This document shows positions 29,365 through 41,400 of a DNA stretch of 64,000 bases, piece by piece. The notes beneath the pieces were generated by a model. It saw nothing but the letters and a program-made list of their open reading frames with translations, searched no databases and was not told the DNA's origin. The stretch is from assembly GCF_004923295.1 (NCBI RefSeq), contig NZ_CP039634.1, positions 1,197,001 through 1,261,000 of the forward strand, read 5' to 3'. Position 1 is the first letter of the stretch, and every line of letters starts with the position of its first letter. Made by a program: the position numbers and the translations under genes. This stretch comes from Azospirillum sp. TSH100 (lineage in GTDB: Bacteria > Pseudomonadota > Alphaproteobacteria > Azospirillales > Azospirillaceae).

Positions 29365-30273
29365 TCAGCGCCGCTTGGCCGCCGGGGTGCTGCCCAGCAT
29401 GCTGCGCTGCGCAAGCATCGGGCGCGGCATCTGCCGGCCGCCCAGCACGCGGACTGGCATGGATTGTTCCTGCCGGTGCTTGTCGAACTGGTCGAAGATG
29501 CGCAGCAGCGCCTCCGCCGTGCCCTCGCCATACTGGATGTCGGTGCGGGCACGGCCCAGTTCGGTGCGCAGCCCGTCGCGCAGCCGGCCGAACAGCGCGT
29601 CGAACAATGCCTGGAAATGCTCCTCGGCGAAGACGAAATGGCGATCGCGCAGCTGGTCGGTCATCCGCCGGATGAAGGTCTGGCGCTGCTGGTGGAACTG
29701 GCGGAAGCGCAGCATCACCCGGATGAAGGGCGTGTCGGCCAGCACCGCCAGCGTTTCCTCATGCGCCAGCCGGTTCCAGACCTCGGCGTCGCGGTCGGTG
29801 CCGAGGCGGTTGAACAGGGCGATGACGCTGGCGTTCATCGCCTCCCATTCCTTCTCGTAGAAGAGCGCGGTCAGGGTCGATTGCAGGCCGGGAACGATCA
29901 CCTGGGGAAAGCTGGCGCCGGTGATCGGATCCATGCGGTCGGGCAGGCTGGCGCGCAGCGCCGACACCATCAGGCGGGTGACGAAATCGCGCCGGCGTCC
30001 GCCGGCCTCGATCTGCGGGGGTTCCTCCCCCCCGGTCCCGCAACCGTTGCCGCAGCCGCCGCAGGAACCCGCCGTACAGGATTGGCAGATCGAGGCGAAC
30101 AGCGGCAGCACGGCCGGCCAATGCGCCATCATCAGCCCCATCGCGCGGGTGAACTCCTCGCGCGAAAGGGCGCCCTTGGCGGTGAATTGCGGCTCCAGCG
30201 CCTCCTGAAAGGTGCTGACCAGAGCCTGCGCCGTGCGATGATGACGTTCGAACGGCGGCGGATCGGCGGTCAT
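29365..30273 (-). CDS. Hypothetical protein with a Cys/Gly cluster
   Basis: A 302-residue soluble, mainly helical protein with no recognised family. The ATG at 30273 follows a GGGAGGGAGGG ribosome site. A dense cluster CQSCTAGSCGGCGNGCG lies at about residues 68-84, six cysteines in 17 residues, suggesting a metal centre or redox site. After it come helices with aromatic and Arg-rich faces (VMLRFRQFHQQRQTFIRRM) and a Pro/Arg tail. It could be translated with the downstream DUF2336 gene. Function unknown. Confidence 0.6.
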   Translation of the reverse strand: MTADPPPFERHHRTAQALVSTFQEALEPQFTAKGALSREEFTRAMGLMMAHWPAVLPLFASICQSCTAGSCGGCGNGCGTGGEEPPQIEAGGRRRDFVTRLMVSALRASLPDRMDPITGASFPQVIVPGLQSTLTALFYEKEWEAMNASVIALFNRLGTDRDAEVWNRLAHEETLAVLADTPFIRVMLRFRQFHQQRQTFIRRMTDQLRDRHFVFAEEHFQALFDALFGRLRDGLRTELGRARTDIQYGEGTAEALLRIFDQFDKHRQEQSMPVRVLGGRQMPRPMLAQRSMLGSTPAAKRR

Positions 30274-30411
30274 CCCACGCCCTCCCTCCCGATGCATCCC
30301 AGCCCGCCGGCCACTCCGGCCGGTCGCGATTACCGGAACAATTTGTCCGGTATTTTATCGATCTTGGCTGTGATGGCCGTCACAGTGAGGCGATGGCAGT
30401 GCCGCAGGGCA

Positions 30412-30450
30412 AAAAAAGGGCCGCGACCCAAGCGGGCGCGGCCTTTAGTC
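30412..30450 (-). terminator. Rho-independent terminator on the minus strand
   Basis: Reading minus, AAAGGCCGCG and CGCGGCCCTTT arms enclose an 11-base loop and run directly into TTTTTTT. It lies about 65 bases downstream of a T-box-like motif and about 140 bases upstream of the Cys-rich gene, so it should end whatever RNA is made from 30450-30698. Confidence 0.75.
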
Positions 30451-30698
30451 TAGGGAGGAAACGCACTGCAAAATGCAGTAACGAGGCGGAGTTTAAGCCT
30501 GCTGTCGTGTTAGCGGTACCACCCTTTTCGAATTGGTGCGGTGCGACGACCGCATAACGCGGTATGGAATATCGTTTGGTCTGCCCAACAGGTGGGCGGA
30601 AAGGCAGTTTTCTGCCTTTTTCAAGGGCAACAGCTCGGTCGCGGGTCAGACGGACGATCGAATGCGAAAATCGTCGCGCCCTTGAATGTTCGCAAACG
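30412..30698 (-). ncRNA. Candidate structured non-coding RNA with a T-box-like motif
   Basis: About 285 bases between the lysS terminator and the terminator at 30412-30450, with no convincing coding frame. On the minus strand 30526-30513 reads AAGGGTGGTACCGC, matching 13 of 14 positions of the T-box consensus AGGGUGGNACCGCG. Upstream lies a perfect AAAGGCAG/CTGCCTTT stem-loop (30600-30619), which itself resembles a plus-strand terminator. The antiterminator/terminator overlap of a real T-box is not clear, and T-boxes are rare outside Firmicutes and Actinobacteria, so this is a candidate only. Confidence 0.3.
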
Positions 30699-30733
30699 AA
30701 AAAGGGGGGCGTCTCGCGACGGCCCCCTTTGCT
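30699..30733 (-). terminator. Terminator downstream of lysS
   Basis: Plus-strand GGGGGGCGTC and GACGGCCCCC (one mismatch) around a TCGC loop; on the minus strand the hairpin is followed by TTTTTCG. It lies about 35 bases after the lysS stop. Confidence 0.75.
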
Positions 30734-30765
30734 CGTTCCAATTCGGTCAAATGAGGAAAGGCGCG

Positions 30766-32334
30766 TCAGGCCGTCAGCTTCCCGCGGATCAGCGCCTTGG
30801 TCTCGTCGATGCCGTAGAGCTGGATGAAGGAGCCCATGCGCGGACCGGTGGTCTGGCCCAGCAGCACCTCGTACAGCGCCTGGAACCACGCCCTCAGCTC
30901 GGTGAAGCCGTGGGCCTTGCCCACCTCGAACACCTCGTTCTGGATGGTGTCGGCGCGGGAGTCGGCCGGCAGGCCGTCCAGCTTGGCAAGCAGATCCTGC
31001 AAGGCGGCGCGCTCGGCGTCGGTGGGGGCGCGGAACCGCTTGGTCGGCTTCACCTGATCCTGATAGTAGCGCACGGCATAGCCGACCATGCTGTCGAGGA
31101 AGGGGCTGTTCTCCGGCGTCGCCTCGGGGGCGTAGCGGCGGATGAAGCCCCACATGGCGTCCTTGGTCTCGGCATTGGCCGCGCCGGCCAGATTGAGCAG
31201 CAGGTTGAACGACACGTCGGAGCGCACCGCCGGCGGCTCTCCGTTGTGGATGTGCCAGGCGGGGTTCTCCAGCTTCTTCGCCGGCTCCTCGCCATGGACC
31301 TTGTCGACGAAGGTCAGATACTCGTCGACGGCGCGCGGGATGACATCGAAATACAGGCGCTTGGCCGACTTCGGCTTCTGGAACATGTAGAGGGCGAGGC
31401 TTTCCTGCGGCGCATAGGCCAGCCACTCCTCCATCGTCAGGCCGTTGCCCTTCGACTTGGAGATCTTCTGGCCCTTGTCGTCGAGGAACAGTTCATAGTT
31501 GAACCCCTCCGGCGGGGTGCCGCCGAGGATCCTGCAGATCTTGCCGGCCAGCTCGGCCGACGGGATCAGGTCCTTGCCGTACATCTCGTAATCGACGCCG
31601 AGGCCGAACCAGCGCATGCCCCAGTCGGGTTTCCACTGCAGTTTCACGTGGCCGCCGGTGACCGGCAGCTCGACCTTCTTCCCGTCCTCGTCCTCGAAGA
31701 CGATGGTGCCGGCATCGACGTCGCGCTCCAGCATCGGCACCTGGAGAACCCGGCCGGTCGAGGGGGAGATCGGCAGGAAGGGGCTGTAGGTCGCCTGACG
31801 CTCGGCGCCGAGGGTGGGCAGCATCACCGCCATCACCTCGTCGTAATGGCGCAGGATGCCGAGCAGCGCCTCGTCGAAGCGGCCGGACTTGTACCAGTCG
31901 GTGGAGGACTGGAACTCGTACTCGAAGCCGAAGCTGTCGAGGAAGGCGCGCAGCCGGGCGTTGTTGTGGGCGCCGAAGCTGTCGTGGGTGCCGAAGGGAT
32001 CGGGCACCTGGGTCAGCGGCTTGCCCAGGTTGGCCGCCACCATCTCCTTGTTGGGGATGTTGTCGGGGACCTTGCGCAGCCCGTCCATGTCGTCCGAGAA
32101 GCAGAACAGCTTGGTCGGAATGTCGCTCATGGTCTGGAAGGCGTGGCGCACCATGCTGGTGCGCGCCACCTCGCCGAAGGTGCCGAGATGCGGCAGGCCC
32201 GACGGGCCATAGCCGGTCTCGAACAGGACATAGCCTTTGGCGGGCGGCGCTTTCGCGAAGCGCGCGACCAGTTTGCGCGCCTCCTCGAACGGCCATGCCT
32301 TCGCCTGCAACGCCAGATCCCGTTCGCCGGTCAT
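30766..32334 (-). CDS. lysS: Class I lysyl-tRNA synthetase
   Basis: Charges tRNA-Lys. The 522-residue protein belongs to the class I (LysK-type) family found in archaea and many alphaproteobacteria, not the class II enzyme of E. coli. The HIGH-like motif is [11 protein letters not shown] and the KMSKS-like loop is [11 protein letters not shown]. It starts [20 protein letters not shown] at 32334; a TTG-initiated extension of 16 codons has no support. A terminator follows within 40 bases. The C-terminal half has the helical anticodon-binding region. Confidence 0.95.
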   Translation of the reverse strand: MTGERDLALQAKAWPFEEARKLVARFAKAPPAKGYVLFETGYGPSGLPHLGTFGEVARTSMVRHAFQTMSDIPTKLFCFSDDMDGLRKVPDNIPNKEMVAANLGKPLTQVPDPFGTHDSFGAHNNARLRAFLDSFGFEYEFQSSTDWYKSGRFDEALLGILRHYDEVMAVMLPTLGAERQATYSPFLPISPSTGRVLQVPMLERDVDAGTIVFEDEDGKKVELPVTGGHVKLQWKPDWGMRWFGLGVDYEMYGKDLIPSAELAGKICRILGGTPPEGFNYELFLDDKGQKISKSKGNGLTMEEWLAYAPQESLALYMFQKPKSAKRLYFDVIPRAVDEYLTFVDKVHGEEPAKKLENPAWHIHNGEPPAVRSDVSFNLLLNLAGAANAETKDAMWGFIRRYAPEATPENSPFLDSMVGYAVRYYQDQVKPTKRFRAPTDAERAALQDLLAKLDGLPADSRADTIQNEVFEVGKAHGFTELRAWFQALYEVLLGQTTGPRMGSFIQLYGIDETKALIRGKLTA

Positions 32335-32580
32335 CGTCGGACCCTTTCGAAACCACAAGGATAAAGTTGGGAATGAGGGCAAAGACCCTAGGGCCGGCTG
32401 GGCGTGGCGTCAACCTTGGGTGTCCGGCGTGGATGTCCAGTGTGGGTATTTGGCGTGGGTCTCTCCGGCGTGGCCGCCTGGCGGGGGAGGTCTTTGGTGG
32501 GGCTTGCGGCACCCGTTCGCCCGGTCCATCCTGCGCGCCCCGCGGGATCGGCCTTGCGGGGGTTGGCGGGGTTTGGGGCG

Positions 32581-32904
32581 ATGAGCTGGCTGTATCTGGT
32601 GGTGGCGATCCTGTTCGAGGTCGTCGGCACGTCGGCGATGAAGATGTCGGACGGCATGACGCGGCTGGGTCCGGCGGCGGTCGTGGTGCTGTGCTACGGC
32701 ATCGCCTTCCTTCTGCTGGCCAAGGCGCTGCGCACCATCGAGGTCGGCATCGCCTATGCCATCTGGTCGGCGGCCGGCACGGCGGCCATCGCCGCCATCG
32801 GCGTGTTCGTGTTCGGCGAATCGCTGACGGTGGCGAAGGTGGTCGGCATCGCCCTGATCGTCGCCGGGGTGGTCAGCCTGCATATGGCGAGCGGGGCGGC
32901 CTGA
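32581..32904 (+). CDS. Small multidrug resistance (SMR) family transporter
   Basis: A 107-residue protein with four membrane helices, the SMR norm. The N-terminus MSWLYLVVAILFEVVGTSAM places the essential membrane carboxylate at Glu13 (Glu14 in EmrE), and IEVGIAYAIWSAAGTAAIAA and VVGIALIVAGVVSLH match helices 3 and 4. Works as an antiparallel dimer exchanging cationic drugs or guanidinium for protons. Only one SMR gene is present, which suggests a homodimer. The 180 bp upstream is repetitive GC-rich sequence without another gene. Confidence 0.9.
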   Translation: MSWLYLVVAILFEVVGTSAMKMSDGMTRLGPAAVVVLCYGIAFLLLAKALRTIEVGIAYAIWSAAGTAAIAAIGVFVFGESLTVAKVVGIALIVAGVVSLHMASGAA

Positions 32905-32955
32905 CGGCGATAGTTAGGTGTTGACCTAAGTGTTTTTCCCCGATAGGGTGCCGTC

Positions 32956-33294
32956 ATGGATGCGGCACTCGATTTGACGTTCCGTGCGCTGGCGGATCCC
33001 ACGCGGCGGGCGGTTGTCCAGGCGCTCGGGCGTGGCCCGGCGTCGGTCGGCGATCTTGCGAAACCCTTCGACATGGCTCTGCCCAGTTTTCTCCAGCACC
33101 TGAAGATGCTGGAGGAGAGCGGCCTCGTCGAAACGCGGAAGGTCGGCCGGGTGCGCACCTGCACGCTGAAGCCGGAGGCGCTGGCGGCTGCCGAAAGCTG
33201 GCTGGAAGCCCAGCGGAGCCTCTGGAGCAAGCGGCTCGACCAACTGGACAGCCTCGTGCTGGACCTGAACCGACGGGAGGACGGGACACCATGA
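32956..33294 (+). CDS. ArsR-family HTH regulator
   Basis: A 112-residue winged-helix protein. The N-terminus LTFRALADPTRRAVVQALGR is typical, followed by FDMALPSFLQHLKMLEESGL as the recognition region and VETRKVGRVRTCTLKPEAL as the wing. No metal-binding Cys pair is seen, fitting the subgroup paired with AHSA1 proteins rather than metal sensors. Its stop overlaps the next start by four bases (ATGA), so the two proteins are translationally coupled. Confidence 0.9.
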   Translation: MDAALDLTFRALADPTRRAVVQALGRGPASVGDLAKPFDMALPSFLQHLKMLEESGLVETRKVGRVRTCTLKPEALAAAESWLEAQRSLWSKRLDQLDSLVLDLNRREDGTP

Positions 33295-33773
33295 CCGCTT
33301 ACCGCGCAGCGGCTTTCAATCCGCAACTCGACCTTGAACTGAAGCGCGAGGTCGGGGTTCCGCCACATCTGGTCTGGCGGGCCTGGACCGAACCGGAGCT
33401 GCTGATGAAGTGGTTCACGCCGGCTCCCTGGCGGACCACGGCCTGCGAGATCAACCTGCGGCCCGGCGGCAAGTTCCGCACGGTGATGGAGGGGCCGAAC
33501 GGCGAAAGGAACGACAGCACCGGCTGCGTCCTGGCCGTGGAGCCGGAACGGCTGCTGGTCTTCACCGACGCGCTGGGGCCGGACTACCGCCCCACCGGCG
33601 GCGGATTCATGACCGCATCGGTCACCATCGAGCCGACGGCGGCCGGTACGCTCTACACCGCCATCGCCTTCCACAAGGACGAGGCGGCGAAGACGCAGCA
33701 CGAGGAGATGGGCTTCCACCATGGCTGGGGCGCCGCTCTCGACCAGCTGGTCGCCCTGGTGAAGGGGCTGTAG
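33291..33773 (+). CDS. SRPBCC / AHSA1-type ligand-binding protein
   Basis: A 160-residue protein of the AHSA1/START-like fold. Typical segments are LELKREVGVPPHLVWRAWTE, WFTPAPWRT, LRPGGKFRTVMEGPNGE and the C-terminal HHGWGAALDQLVALV helix. These proteins bind hydrophobic ligands and are commonly encoded with an ArsR regulator, as here with a four-base overlap. The ligand is unknown. Confidence 0.9.
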   Translation: MTAYRAAAFNPQLDLELKREVGVPPHLVWRAWTEPELLMKWFTPAPWRTTACEINLRPGGKFRTVMEGPNGERNDSTGCVLAVEPERLLVFTDALGPDYRPTGGGFMTASVTIEPTAAGTLYTAIAFHKDEAAKTQHEEMGFHHGWGAALDQLVALVKGL

Positions 33774-33776
33774 GGC

Positions 33777-36440
33777 CTAAACACCCACCCTGAACGGGTT
33801 CACCTGCCGGGCGGCGCGCTCCACCGCCTCGGCAGGGCCGGGGCGGCCGAGATAATAGCCCTGGGCGACATCGCAGTTCAGCGCGCGCAGGGCCTCCAGC
33901 GTCTCGGCGTCCTCCACCCCTTCCGCCACAGCGGTCAGGTTCAGGCTGTGCGCCATCTGGATGACGGCGGCGGTGATCTTGGCACTGTCGTGGCTGCGGG
34001 TCAGGTCGGCGACGAAGCCGCGGTCGATCTTCAGCTTGTCCACCGCCAGACGGCCGATGTAGGACAGGTTGGAATAGCCGGTGCCGAAATCGTCGATCGA
34101 CACCTGTACGCCCATCGCCTTGATCCGGCGCAGATTGTCCATCACCACTTCGGTGTTCTGGATCAGCATCGATTCGGTCAGCTCCAGCTCCAGCAGCAGC
34201 GGGTCCAGCCCGCTTTCGGCCAGCGCCCGCGTCACCGTGCGGACGAGGTCGCTGCGCTGGAGTTGCAGGGCCGACAGGTTGACCGCCACCGACAGCGACA
34301 GCCCTTCGGCGCGCCACTGCGCCGCCTGCCGGCAGGCCTCCGTCAGCACCCAGGCGCCGATCGGCACGATCAGGCCGCTGTCCTCGGCGATCGGGATGAA
34401 GTCGCCGGGCGGCACCATGCCCTTTTCCGGGTGGTTCCAGCGCACCAGCGCCTCCGCACCGGTCACGGCACCGGTCTCCAGGCTGACCTGCGGCTGGTAA
34501 TGGATCAGGAACTCCCCCCGTTCCAGCGCGCGGCGCAGGCCGCTGCGGGTGGACAGGTGGGCCACCGCCTCGGCGTTCATCGCCTCGGCATAGAAGCGGT
34601 GGGTGTCGCGGCCGGCCGTCTTGGCATGGTGGAGGGCGGTGTCGGCGTTCTTCAGCAGGGTGGCGAAATCCTTGCCGTCGGCGGGGGCCAGCGCCACGCC
34701 CGACGACAGGGTCAGGGTCAGCTCATGCCCGTCGACCTGGAAGGGCTCGGCCATCGCCTCGTGCAGGGAGGCGACGGTTTCCACCACCGAATCGATGTCC
34801 GGCTGGCCGGACAGCAGCAGGATGAACTCGTCGCCGCCGCCCCGGCTGACCGTATCGGTTTCACGCACCGCCGCCTTCAGCCGGTCCGCCACCGCGCGCA
34901 GCAGGGCGTCGCCGACGGCGTGGCCGAGGCTGTCGTTAACCGTCTTGAAGCGGTCCAGGCCGCAGGCGACCAGCGCCACCAATCGGCCGTTGCGCTCCGA
35001 CCGGGCCAGCGCCTGTTCGGTGCGGTCCTGCACCAGCACACGGTTCGGCAGCAGGGTCAGCGCGTCGTGGCGCGACAGATACTCCATGCGCTCCTGCGCC
35101 GCCTTGCGTTCGGTGATGTCGCGAATGAGAACCAGCACCCGGCGGTCGTTGCCGTCGATGATGGCCCGCCGCATGCTGACCTCCGCCCAGAACAGTGAGC
35201 CATCCAGCCGCCGGGCATGCCATTCGATCAGCTGCGGCTCCCCGCCGCCGGCCTTGCGGCGCCAGTCCGCCGCCACCTCCGCCGTGTAGGGCGGGTCGCC
35301 CGAACTGAGCATGCCGACATCGATGTCCGACAGCGGCACATCGCCCACCCGGTACATCTCCTTCATCCGGCGGTTCACCTCCAGGATGGCGCCGCTGTCC
35401 AGATCATGGATGACGATGGCGTCGTTGACGCTGTCGAAGATGGTGCGGACGCGCTCCTCGCTGGCGGTCAGTGCCGCGACCGCGGTGCGCAGGCTCTCGG
35501 TCTTGCTTTCCACCTGCCGGCGCAGCAGCAGGCCCCAGACCAGCGCGCCGATCCCCAGCACGGTCAGGCCGGCGAGCAGCTTGATCAGCAGGTCCATCAC
35601 CTGGGGGCTGACCATGCCGGTCAGGCGGCGGCCGACCCAGCGTTCCTCGATCGCCTTGCGTTCTTCGGGCGTGATGCGGGCGAAGCCGTCGGCGATCTGG
35701 CGAAACAGCGCGGTGTTGCCCTTGTGGACCGCCCAGTGCAGTTCGCCGGTGTAAAGCGGCTCGGTGTAGCGGAAACGCCCCTGCACCCCGCGCTTGGTCA
35801 TGTAATAGCGGGCAGAGGGGTCGTCCATGCAGAAGACCCGCGTGTCCTGGCGGGCGGCGGCGTCGACCATCGCCTCGAAGCCGGGATAGCGCTGGAAGGC
35901 GGTGATGCCCTGGTCGGTCAGCCATTCGATGCAGAAATCGCCGTCCTTCACCCCGACCGTGAAGGCGCGCAGCGAGTCCACCCCGGTGATGCCGCTGAGG
36001 TCGGCGCTGAACCAGATCGGCACGTCGACGCGGGCATAGGGCTTGGAGAAGTCGTAGAGCAGGTCGCGGGCGCTGTTGCGGAAGATGGTCTCGATGACGT
36101 CGGCACCGCCGTTGTCCATGGTCTGCCGGGCGAGCCCCCAGTCGAGGGGAATCAGGCGGACCGGGACGCCGGTCTTCTGCGACCACAGCGCCCACAGATC
36201 CTTCACGATGCCGACATGGCTGCCGTCGGGCATGTGGAAGCTGTAGGGCGGGTAATTGTTGTCGAGCGTCACCCGGATTTCGGTCGGACGCGGTCCGCCG
36301 TCCGGAACGGCGGCCGGCGCTGGGGTGTTGATCGCCGCCGCCGGATCGCCGGTCAGAAGCGCCAGCAGCAGGATCGTCAGCATCCGCGAGATCGCGGTCC
36401 GCGCGGTGCGGATCGCGGTGCGGATCATCGGGGCGCTCAT
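33777..36440 (-). CDS. SBP-PAS-GGDEF-EAL membrane sensor for c-di-GMP turnover
   Basis: An 887-residue membrane protein. A signal or membrane segment is followed by a periplasmic SBP_bac_3 solute-binding domain (about 40-270: VRLIPLDWGLARQTMDNGGA) and a membrane helix (LLIKLLAGLTVLGIGALVWG). Then come a PAS domain, a GGDEF domain with an intact RGGGDEF signature, and an EAL domain with EALVRW, ELTES, IDDFGTGYSN and AEGVED. Both catalytic sites look complete, so it may be a bifunctional c-di-GMP synthase and hydrolase controlled by a periplasmic amino-acid-like ligand. The start at 36440 is one of several; others lie at 36539 and 36428. Confidence 0.88.
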   Translation of the reverse strand: MSAPMIRTAIRTARTAISRMLTILLLALLTGDPAAAINTPAPAAVPDGGPRPTEIRVTLDNNYPPYSFHMPDGSHVGIVKDLWALWSQKTGVPVRLIPLDWGLARQTMDNGGADVIETIFRNSARDLLYDFSKPYARVDVPIWFSADLSGITGVDSLRAFTVGVKDGDFCIEWLTDQGITAFQRYPGFEAMVDAAARQDTRVFCMDDPSARYYMTKRGVQGRFRYTEPLYTGELHWAVHKGNTALFRQIADGFARITPEERKAIEERWVGRRLTGMVSPQVMDLLIKLLAGLTVLGIGALVWGLLLRRQVESKTESLRTAVAALTASEERVRTIFDSVNDAIVIHDLDSGAILEVNRRMKEMYRVGDVPLSDIDVGMLSSGDPPYTAEVAADWRRKAGGGEPQLIEWHARRLDGSLFWAEVSMRRAIIDGNDRRVLVLIRDITERKAAQERMEYLSRHDALTLLPNRVLVQDRTEQALARSERNGRLVALVACGLDRFKTVNDSLGHAVGDALLRAVADRLKAAVRETDTVSRGGGDEFILLLSGQPDIDSVVETVASLHEAMAEPFQVDGHELTLTLSSGVALAPADGKDFATLLKNADTALHHAKTAGRDTHRFYAEAMNAEAVAHLSTRSGLRRALERGEFLIHYQPQVSLETGAVTGAEALVRWNHPEKGMVPPGDFIPIAEDSGLIVPIGAWVLTEACRQAAQWRAEGLSLSVAVNLSALQLQRSDLVRTVTRALAESGLDPLLLELELTESMLIQNTEVVMDNLRRIKAMGVQVSIDDFGTGYSNLSYIGRLAVDKLKIDRGFVADLTRSHDSAKITAAVIQMAHSLNLTAVAEGVEDAETLEALRALNCDVAQGYYLGRPGPAEAVERAARQVNPFRVGV

Positions 36441-36642
36441 GGGGGCGCCCCGGCGGGGACGGTCGGGGGACGGCGCGTGGCGGACATGGACATGGCCCTT
36501 GCCGAGGTCATGGACAGCGCAGGCGTGTGAGGCCATCACTCCGCCATCGCCAGCTTGCCCAAGAGGGTAACCCGTTCGACGCGCAGCGGCAACGAAGGGT
36601 TCTTACGAGCCTGTGACAAGCTCCCGCGTTGATGGAAAATGG

Positions 36643-37080
36643 TCAGCGGGTACGGTTGATGGGCGGGTGTCCGGCCTGAGCGCGCAGGGCGTCGCGGATT
36701 TCCTCCAGCAGCTGTTCCTGCCGCGGCGGGGTCTTGGGCGTTTCCCTGTGCAGGATGTGCAGCCGGTTGACCTGCCGGACGATCAGGAACAGCGCGCCCG
36801 AGACGATCAGGAAATTGATGCAGGCGTTGATGAAGCGGCCGTAATTGACGGTGGCCGCCCCCGCCGCCTCGGCCGCCTGGAGCGAGTCGTAATGGCCGCC
36901 GGACAGGCTGAGGAAATAGTTTGAGAAGTCGATGCCGCCCATGATCCAGCCGATCGGCGGCATCAGGATGTCCTTGACCAGGGAATTGACGATCCCGGTG
37001 AAGGCGGCGCCAATGATGATGCCGACCGCCAGTTCCACGACATTGCCGCGGCTGATGAACTTCTTGAATTCTTCAAGCAT
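36643..37080 (-). CDS. mscL: Large-conductance mechanosensitive channel
   Basis: A 145-residue inner-membrane channel that opens under osmotic downshock. N-terminal [20 protein letters not shown] leads into the pore helix [20 protein letters not shown], then a periplasmic loop and the second helix [16 protein letters not shown]. The cytosolic bundle ([16 protein letters not shown]) is present. Length and topology are normal. It lies about 100 bp after secA on the same strand, behind a hairpin. Confidence 0.95.
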   Translation of the reverse strand: MLEEFKKFISRGNVVELAVGIIIGAAFTGIVNSLVKDILMPPIGWIMGGIDFSNYFLSLSGGHYDSLQAAEAAGAATVNYGRFINACINFLIVSGALFLIVRQVNRLHILHRETPKTPPRQEQLLEEIRDALRAQAGHPPINRTR

Positions 37081-37146
37081 GACGTCCCGCTTCTCCGTGG
37101 TGATGGATGGGAAACGGGACGGGAAGAGGTTGGTTTCACTGCAAGG

Positions 37147-37172
37147 GTGGGGACGCCGGCAGGCGTCCCCAC
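37147..37172 (-). terminator. Hairpin downstream of secA
   Basis: GTGGGGACGCC (37147-37157) pairs perfectly with GGCGTCCCCAC (37162-37172) around four bases, eleven bases after the secA stop. No clear T-run on the minus strand. Confidence 0.5.
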
Positions 37173-37182
37173 TGACCGATCC

Positions 37183-39918
<2,736 letters not shown>

Positions 39919-40336
39919 GAAAACCTCGGGAGTAAAGCGGAATGTGGGCCAGCCTATCGACGGGTCTCACATAGGACTATGGCAAGGCCCTGTCAACGAG
40001 ACCGGGCCGGCGGGGGCATCGTTGCGGCATTTGCGCAGGCGGCTGGATGGGGTCTGCCATGACCGTTTGATGAATTCGCGTCCAGAAAGCGCCGTGGCGG
40101 TTGGCTGGCGCCGGTGAGGGCTGGTATCCCCTGCGCAGGTGCACAGCTATAGGGCGGTTGCCGCAGCACGGGACAATGGGGACCCTTGCCCCGCGCGGCT
40201 CAGCCATGCTTAATCCCCTGCGGAATCGGGCGCGGAGCGGCGGATGGCTCCGATGCCGCAGACCATGCGAAACGGGCGCCGGCCCATCGGCCGCCCATTT
40301 GTTGCGAAGCATCCGCCGGAAGGAAACAGACACGCC
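39919..40336. other. secA-PPIase divergent intergenic region
   Basis: About 418 bases between the divergent starts. It should contain both promoters. I see no open frame with convincing coding character, no tRNA and no strong palindrome. Confidence 0.5.
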
Positions 40337-41290
40337 ATGGTTCAACGAGTGTTCCGCACCGCGCTCCTGTCGGTTGCCGCCTGTGGCATCGCGCTGGCCG
40401 CCCATGCCCAGACGACGGCTCCCGCTACCCCGGCGCCGGCCGCTCCGGCTCCGGCTGCCGCCGCTGCTCCGGCCCCGGCCGCCCCGGCCGATCCGGTCGT
40501 CGCCCGCGTCAACGGCGAGGAGCTGCACAAGTCGGACGTCACCCGCATGGTCTCGCAGCTGCCGCCCCAGGTGCAGCAGATGCCGATCGAGATGATCTAT
40601 CCGGCTGTGATCGACCAGCTGGTCAGCGGCAAGCTGGTCTCCTCGGCCGGCTACAAGGCCGGTCTGGCCGATTCGGCCGAGGTGAAGGACGAGATCAAGC
40701 GCGCCGAGGAGCGCGCGGTCCAGCGCGCCTTCATCCAGAAGGAGATCAAGGCCCGCGTCACGCCCGAGGCGCTGAACAAGGCCTATCAGGATTACCTGAA
40801 GGAGAACCCGGCGCAGGAGGAGGTCAAGGCCGCCCACATCCTGGTCGAGAAGGAGGACGAGGCCAAGGCCATCATCGCCCAGCTGAAGAAGGGCGGCGAT
40901 TTCGCCAAGCTGGCCAAGGAGAAGTCCAAGGACGCCGCCGCCGCGGCCCAGGGCGGCGACCTCGGCTACTTCACCAAGGACGCGATGGTCGAGCCCTTCG
41001 CCAACGCCGCCTTCGCCATGAAGCCGGGCGAGATCAGCAAGGAGCCGGTCAAGACCCAGTTCGGCTACCACATCATCAAGGTCGAGGACCGGCGCACCCA
41101 GCCGCAGCCGACGCTTGACGAGGTGAAGCCGCAGCTGGAGCAGACGCTGTCGAAGGACATCGTCACCGCGCTGGTCGAGGAGCTGCGCGGCAAGGCGAAG
41201 ATCGAGACCTTCCAGCTCGACGGCTCGCCGATGCCGAAGGAAGAGCCGGCCGCCGCTCCGGCCACCCCGGCTGAGCCGGCGAAGAAGTAA
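40337..41290 (+). CDS. Exported parvulin-type peptidyl-prolyl isomerase
   Basis: A 317-residue periplasmic folding catalyst. The ATG at 40337 gives a signal peptide ending in AAHAQ; an upstream in-frame ATG would bury it. An Ala/Pro-rich linker leads to a SurA-like chaperone region (ADPVVARVNGEELHKSDVTR), then a parvulin domain from KAAHILVEKEDEAKAIIAQL to QFGYHIIKVEDRR. The tail is Ala/Pro/Lys-rich. It heads a plus-strand run with argJ and mutT, although a hairpin lies after it. Confidence 0.9.
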   Translation: MVQRVFRTALLSVAACGIALAAHAQTTAPATPAPAAPAPAAAAAPAPAAPADPVVARVNGEELHKSDVTRMVSQLPPQVQQMPIEMIYPAVIDQLVSGKLVSSAGYKAGLADSAEVKDEIKRAEERAVQRAFIQKEIKARVTPEALNKAYQDYLKENPAQEEVKAAHILVEKEDEAKAIIAQLKKGGDFAKLAKEKSKDAAAAAQGGDLGYFTKDAMVEPFANAAFAMKPGEISKEPVKTQFGYHIIKVEDRRTQPQPTLDEVKPQLEQTLSKDIVTALVEELRGKAKIETFQLDGSPMPKEEPAAAPATPAEPAKK

Positions 41291-41297
41291 GACGGCG

Positions 41298-41346
41298 GCG
41301 GACGGCCGCCCCTTCCCTGCAAGACGGGGAGGGGGCGGCCGTCCGC
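41298..41346 (+). terminator. 15-bp hairpin between the PPIase gene and argJ
   Basis: GCGGACGGCCGCCCC (41298-41312) pairs perfectly with GGGGCGGCCGTCCGC (41332-41346); the following bases are pyrimidine-rich (ATCTTCTCTCC). Likely a terminator or attenuator. Confidence 0.6.
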
Positions 41347-41400
41347 ATCTTCTCTCCACCCTTACGCCACCACCACTCCCCCACCACGGGAATTCCCTCC

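Noticed and set aside
32400..32580. Repetitive GGCGTGG-type sequence before the SMR gene
   Set aside because: Irregular low-complexity DNA without regular period; no coding frame or structure could be supported.
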